Below are positions 61,831-64,000 of a stretch of 64,000 nucleotides of DNA, in pieces; position 1 is the stretch's first letter, and every line of letters begins with the position of its first letter. Position numbers and translations under genes: made by a program. A model generated the notes under the pieces. That model was not told the origin of the DNA. It was given only the letters and a program-made list of their open reading frames with translations, and ran no database searches. The DNA lies in contig NZ_CP034279.1 of the NCBI RefSeq assembly GCF_009739905.1, positions 1,674,001-1,738,000 on the forward strand, in the 5' to 3' direction. This stretch comes from Streptomyces ficellus. GTDB taxonomy: Bacteria > Actinomycetota > Actinomycetes > Streptomycetales > Streptomycetaceae.

Positions 61831-62148
61831 GGCTTCGGGTCCTCCCGGTAACGGTTGTGTGACTCATCGGTGCGCTGCTCGTACCGCCACACGGCCGCGA
61901 TGAGCCCCGGCCCTGTGTCCCCCGTACGTACCAACGACGACATCTCTTCCGGATCACGGGCGCCGCGAAGATCCTTAACGCCCCGGAACCGCGGCCCTGC
62001 CGGACGCCGTCCCCAACGGCACCGGCATAGTGGTGGCCGGCCGCACCCGGGACGTTCCGGAGTGCGGAGCGCTGAAGTCCGGCCCGAACGGCCCAGTACG
62101 GCCGGGTACAGACGTGCCCGGTCACGAAGTTCCCAGGGGGATCACGAC
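61831..62148. other. Divergent promoter region, siderophore operon and trypsin-like protein
   Basis: There is no gene in 318 bp. I looked for a DmdR/IdeR iron box of the TTAGGTTAGGC type on both strands and did not find one. Palindromes include GTACGTAC (61925-61932). Near the plus-strand gene the ribosome-binding site AGGGGG lies at 62135-62140. Confidence 0.4.
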
Positions 62149-63324
62149 ATGCGACCCATTCGTCCGCTGCTCGCCGCAGCCTCCGTCGCCGCGGCGCTGG
62201 CGCTGACCGCCACGGCCTGCGGCCCCGGCGACGACAACGCGGGCGGGGCGCCGACCGCTGCCGCCAGCCCGACGCAGGACGGCAAGATCACGATTCCGGA
62301 CGATCTGAAGGACCGGCTCAAGGAGCGCGGGATCGATCTGGACAAGTGGAGGAACGGCGAGTGGAAGAACTGGGACAAGGACACGTGGCTGCGTGAGGCC
62401 AAGGACTACGTCAACCCGATCATCGAGGACCTGTGGGACCCGGACCGGATGCGGGACGCCGAGCAGCCCGAACGGCCGGTCGAGGAAGGGGACATCGACG
62501 GTGACGAGGGTGTGACGGACCCGACGCCCGAGCCGGTCGAGGCCCAGGCCGTGAAGGCGCCGTTCCACTCCGCGGTGCCGGAGGCGGGCAAGGTCCTCTT
62601 CGACGGACCCGAGGGCTCGATGGTCTGCTCGGCGACCGTGGTGAAGGACCCCGCGAACCCGGGCAAGTCCAACCTGGTGTGGACGGCGGGCCACTGCGTG
62701 CACGCCGGTAAGAACGGCGGCTGGTACCGCAACATCGCGTTCGTCCCCGCGTACAACGACAGCGGCAAGAAGGGCGCGGAGCTGGAGCGGGCGACCCGCG
62801 AGGAGATGGCCCCCTACGGCGTGTGGTGGGGCGACTGGGCGCAGACCTCCGAGCAGTGGATCTCCCAGGGTGCCGCCACCGGTGGCCAGGGCGCTCCGTA
62901 CGACTTCGCGGTCATCCACGTGACCCCGGAGAAGGGCGGCAACGGCAAGTCGCTGGAGGAGACGGTGGGTTCGGCCCTGCCGGTCGAGTTCGCCGCCCCG
63001 GCGGCTTCGGGGATCGCCGAGATGGAGGCGACCGGGTACCCGGCGGCGCCGCCGTTCGACGGCCAGCAGATGTTCCAGTGCGCGGACAAGCCGGGCCGGC
63101 TGTCCCTCCGGGCGGACCAGCCGACGATGTACCGCATCGGCTGCACCATGACGGGCGGTTCCTCCGGTGGCGGCTGGGTCGCGCAGGGCAAGGACGGCAA
63201 GCCCGCGCTGGTGTCCAACACCTCCATCGGCCCGGTGACGGCGGGCTGGCTGGCCGGTCCGCGCCTGGGCGACGAGGCGAAGGGCATCTACGAAGAGGTC
63301 AGCGAGAAGTTCGCGGGCCGGTAG
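62149..63324 (+). CDS. Secreted trypsin-like serine peptidase, probable lipoprotein
   Basis: This 391-aa exported protein has a signal peptide over residues 1-24 with a relaxed lipobox ending LTATAC (Cys24), so the mature protein may be lipid-anchored. A disordered N-terminal region with KNWDKDTWLREAKDYVNP is followed by a trypsin-like domain with the triad His in WTAGHCVH, Asp in YDFAVIHV and Ser in GGSSGGGWV. The pocket lacks the standard GDSGG form. Such proteins cleave unknown targets at the cell surface. The ATG at 62149 has AGGGGG at good spacing. A near-copy follows in tandem. Confidence 0.85.
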   Translation: MRPIRPLLAAASVAAALALTATACGPGDDNAGGAPTAAASPTQDGKITIPDDLKDRLKERGIDLDKWRNGEWKNWDKDTWLREAKDYVNPIIEDLWDPDRMRDAEQPERPVEEGDIDGDEGVTDPTPEPVEAQAVKAPFHSAVPEAGKVLFDGPEGSMVCSATVVKDPANPGKSNLVWTAGHCVHAGKNGGWYRNIAFVPAYNDSGKKGAELERATREEMAPYGVWWGDWAQTSEQWISQGAATGGQGAPYDFAVIHVTPEKGGNGKSLEETVGSALPVEFAAPAASGIAEMEATGYPAAPPFDGQQMFQCADKPGRLSLRADQPTMYRIGCTMTGGSSGGGWVAQGKDGKPALVSNTSIGPVTAGWLAGPRLGDEAKGIYEEVSEKFAGR

Positions 63325-63368
63325 ACGGCGGAGGCGGTACGCGGCGGCGGTACGCGGAGGGCGGGGGT

Positions 63369-63407
63369 GGGCGGTTGGGGCGGGCACACCGCCCGCCGCA
63401 ACCGCCC
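63369..63407 (+). terminator. Terminator between the tandem peptidase genes
   Basis: A 17-bp stem (63369-63385 with 63391-63407, arms beginning GGGCGGTTG and ending CAACCGCCC) has one mismatch and a 5-nt loop. It ends the first peptidase transcript and makes the second gene an independent unit. Confidence 0.8.
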
Positions 63408-63422
63408 CTGCCGCCCCTCCGG

Positions 63423-63460
63423 TGGAGACTCCGTGCAGGTCTGGAGACTCCGTGCAGGTC
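63423..63460. repeat. Perfect 19-bp tandem duplication
   Basis: TGGAGACTCCGTGCAGGTC occurs twice in a row (63423-63441, 63442-63460), 140 bp before the second peptidase gene. It may be a duplicated operator half or a recent slip. Confidence 0.75.
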
Positions 63461-63599
63461 GCCGTCGGGGGCGGTTGCCCCGGACGGCGGCGGCATAGAG
63501 TGGGGGCGCATCACGCGGGCGGTCCCGGAGGGCCGCCCCTTTGCGTGACAGGTTCATGGCATTTCGCACAGCACAAGCGTTTCAGGGGGAATCGTAACC

Positions 63600-64000
63600 A
63601 TGCGATCCATACGTCCGCTCCTGGCCGTCACCGGCCTGGTGGCGGCTCTCACGCTGACGGCCACCGCCTGTGGTCCCACCGAGGACAAGGCGACCGGCAC
63701 GCCCGCGCCGGCGAGCCCCGCCGACGGCCAGGGCGGCGGACAGGGTGACGGCGCCACGCTTCCGAAGGACATCGCCGACAAGCTCAAGGAGCACGGCGTC
63801 GACCCGGAGAAGTGGAAGAACGGCGAGTGGAAGAACTGGGACAAGGACACCTGGCTGCGTGAGGCCAAGGACTTCGTCAACCCGGTGATCGAAGGGCTCT
63901 GGAAGCCCGAGCGGATGCAGTCCGCCACGTCCCCGCAGAAGACGATGGCCACCGGTGCCGCCACGGGCGACCAGGGCGCCACCGACCCCGAACCGCGGCC
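63600..64000 (+). CDS. Second secreted trypsin-like peptidase, 3' part missing
   Basis: This 133-codon fragment, open at the right edge, begins MRSIRPLLAVTGLVAALTLTATACGP. It repeats the signal peptide, lipobox and stalk of the preceding gene almost residue for residue (NGEWKNWDKDTWLREAKD is identical). The linker differs (SPADGQGGGQGDGATLP). The catalytic domain is beyond the window. It has its own ribosome-binding site (AGGGGGAAT, 6 nt upstream) and is separated from its paralogue by a terminator, so it is a tandem duplicate rather than an operon mate. Confidence 0.8.
   Translation, partial: MRSIRPLLAVTGLVAALTLTATACGPTEDKATGTPAPASPADGQGGGQGDGATLPKDIADKLKEHGVDPEKWKNGEWKNWDKDTWLREAKDFVNPVIEGLWKPERMQSATSPQKTMATGAATGDQGATDPEPR

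Noticed and set aside
61990..62025. ECF sigma-E promoter (GGAAC..CGTC) before the trypsin-like gene
   Set aside because: GGAAC and CGTC are present but separated by 18 nt, longer than the usual 15-17; kept only as a weak possibility.

Overview
This is a chromosomal window from a high-GC actinomycete, almost certainly a Streptomyces. Third codon positions are strongly GC-biased, GTG and TTG starts are frequent, and the gene content is typical of the genus (hrdB, a whiH-type sporulation regulator, nrdRJ, parE/parC, a DasR-type operator on ptsH). From memory, the gene order resembles the S. coelicolor chromosome around SCO5797-SCO5850 read in reverse; this was not checked by alignment. I see no rRNA, tRNA, CRISPR array, insertion sequence, phage gene or integrase, so this looks like core or conserved chromosome with a few variable loci.

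Layout. 1-7.1 kb: a truncated rhodanese-type sulfurtransferase, a two-domain VOC protein, thymidine kinase, an alkaline-phosphatase-superfamily protein coupled to a DUF5998 protein, and a large PatA-like acetyltransferase fused to an acyl-CoA-synthetase-like body. 7.2-10 kb: ptsH behind a dre (DasR) site, a GntR regulator, and a secreted M23 peptidase behind a c-di-AMP (ydaO-type) riboswitch. 10-25 kb: an M16 peptidase pair, parC, a DUF1266 protein, a CobW GTPase, a CitA/DcuS-type two-component system facing an ActP-type symporter with its DUF485 partner, and parE. 25-32 kb: a small zinc-ribbon protein, a secreted trypsin-like protease, hrdB, a whiH-like regulator with a candidate WhiG-type promoter, and an unusual ABC ATPase-permease fusion. 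32-48 kb: a Nudix/winged-helix regulator, a glycogen-debranching-type protein, a DUF4192 protein, a RecQ helicase with a phosphoribosyltransferase-like tail, RNase HII, a DUF4153 membrane protein, an ADP-ribosylglycohydrolase overlapping a histidine phosphatase, DUF4937 and DUF1152 proteins, and a TerD protein. 48-55 kb: the nucleotide-reduction and SOS block nrdR-nrdJ (tandem NrdR boxes), lexA (SOS box) and a DinG-like helicase. 55-62 kb: an NRPS-independent siderophore operon with a diaminobutyrate-type aminotransferase, two IucA/IucC synthetases of different classes and an acetyltransferase. 62-64 kb: two tandem secreted trypsin-like proteins, the second cut by the window end.

Functional themes are replication and DNA topology (parC, parE, recQ, rnhB, dinG, lexA, nrdJ), development (whiH, hrdB, a DasR-controlled PTS carrier, a c-di-AMP-controlled cell-wall hydrolase) and iron acquisition. 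The points most worth a second look are the siderophore operon without a visible hydroxylase or decarboxylase, the ABC fusion that has lost its catalytic glutamate and switch histidine, the RecQ-phosphoribosyltransferase fusion, the WhiG-like promoter of whiH, and a pair of 26-bp repeats exactly 50 bp apart between the M16 pair and parC.
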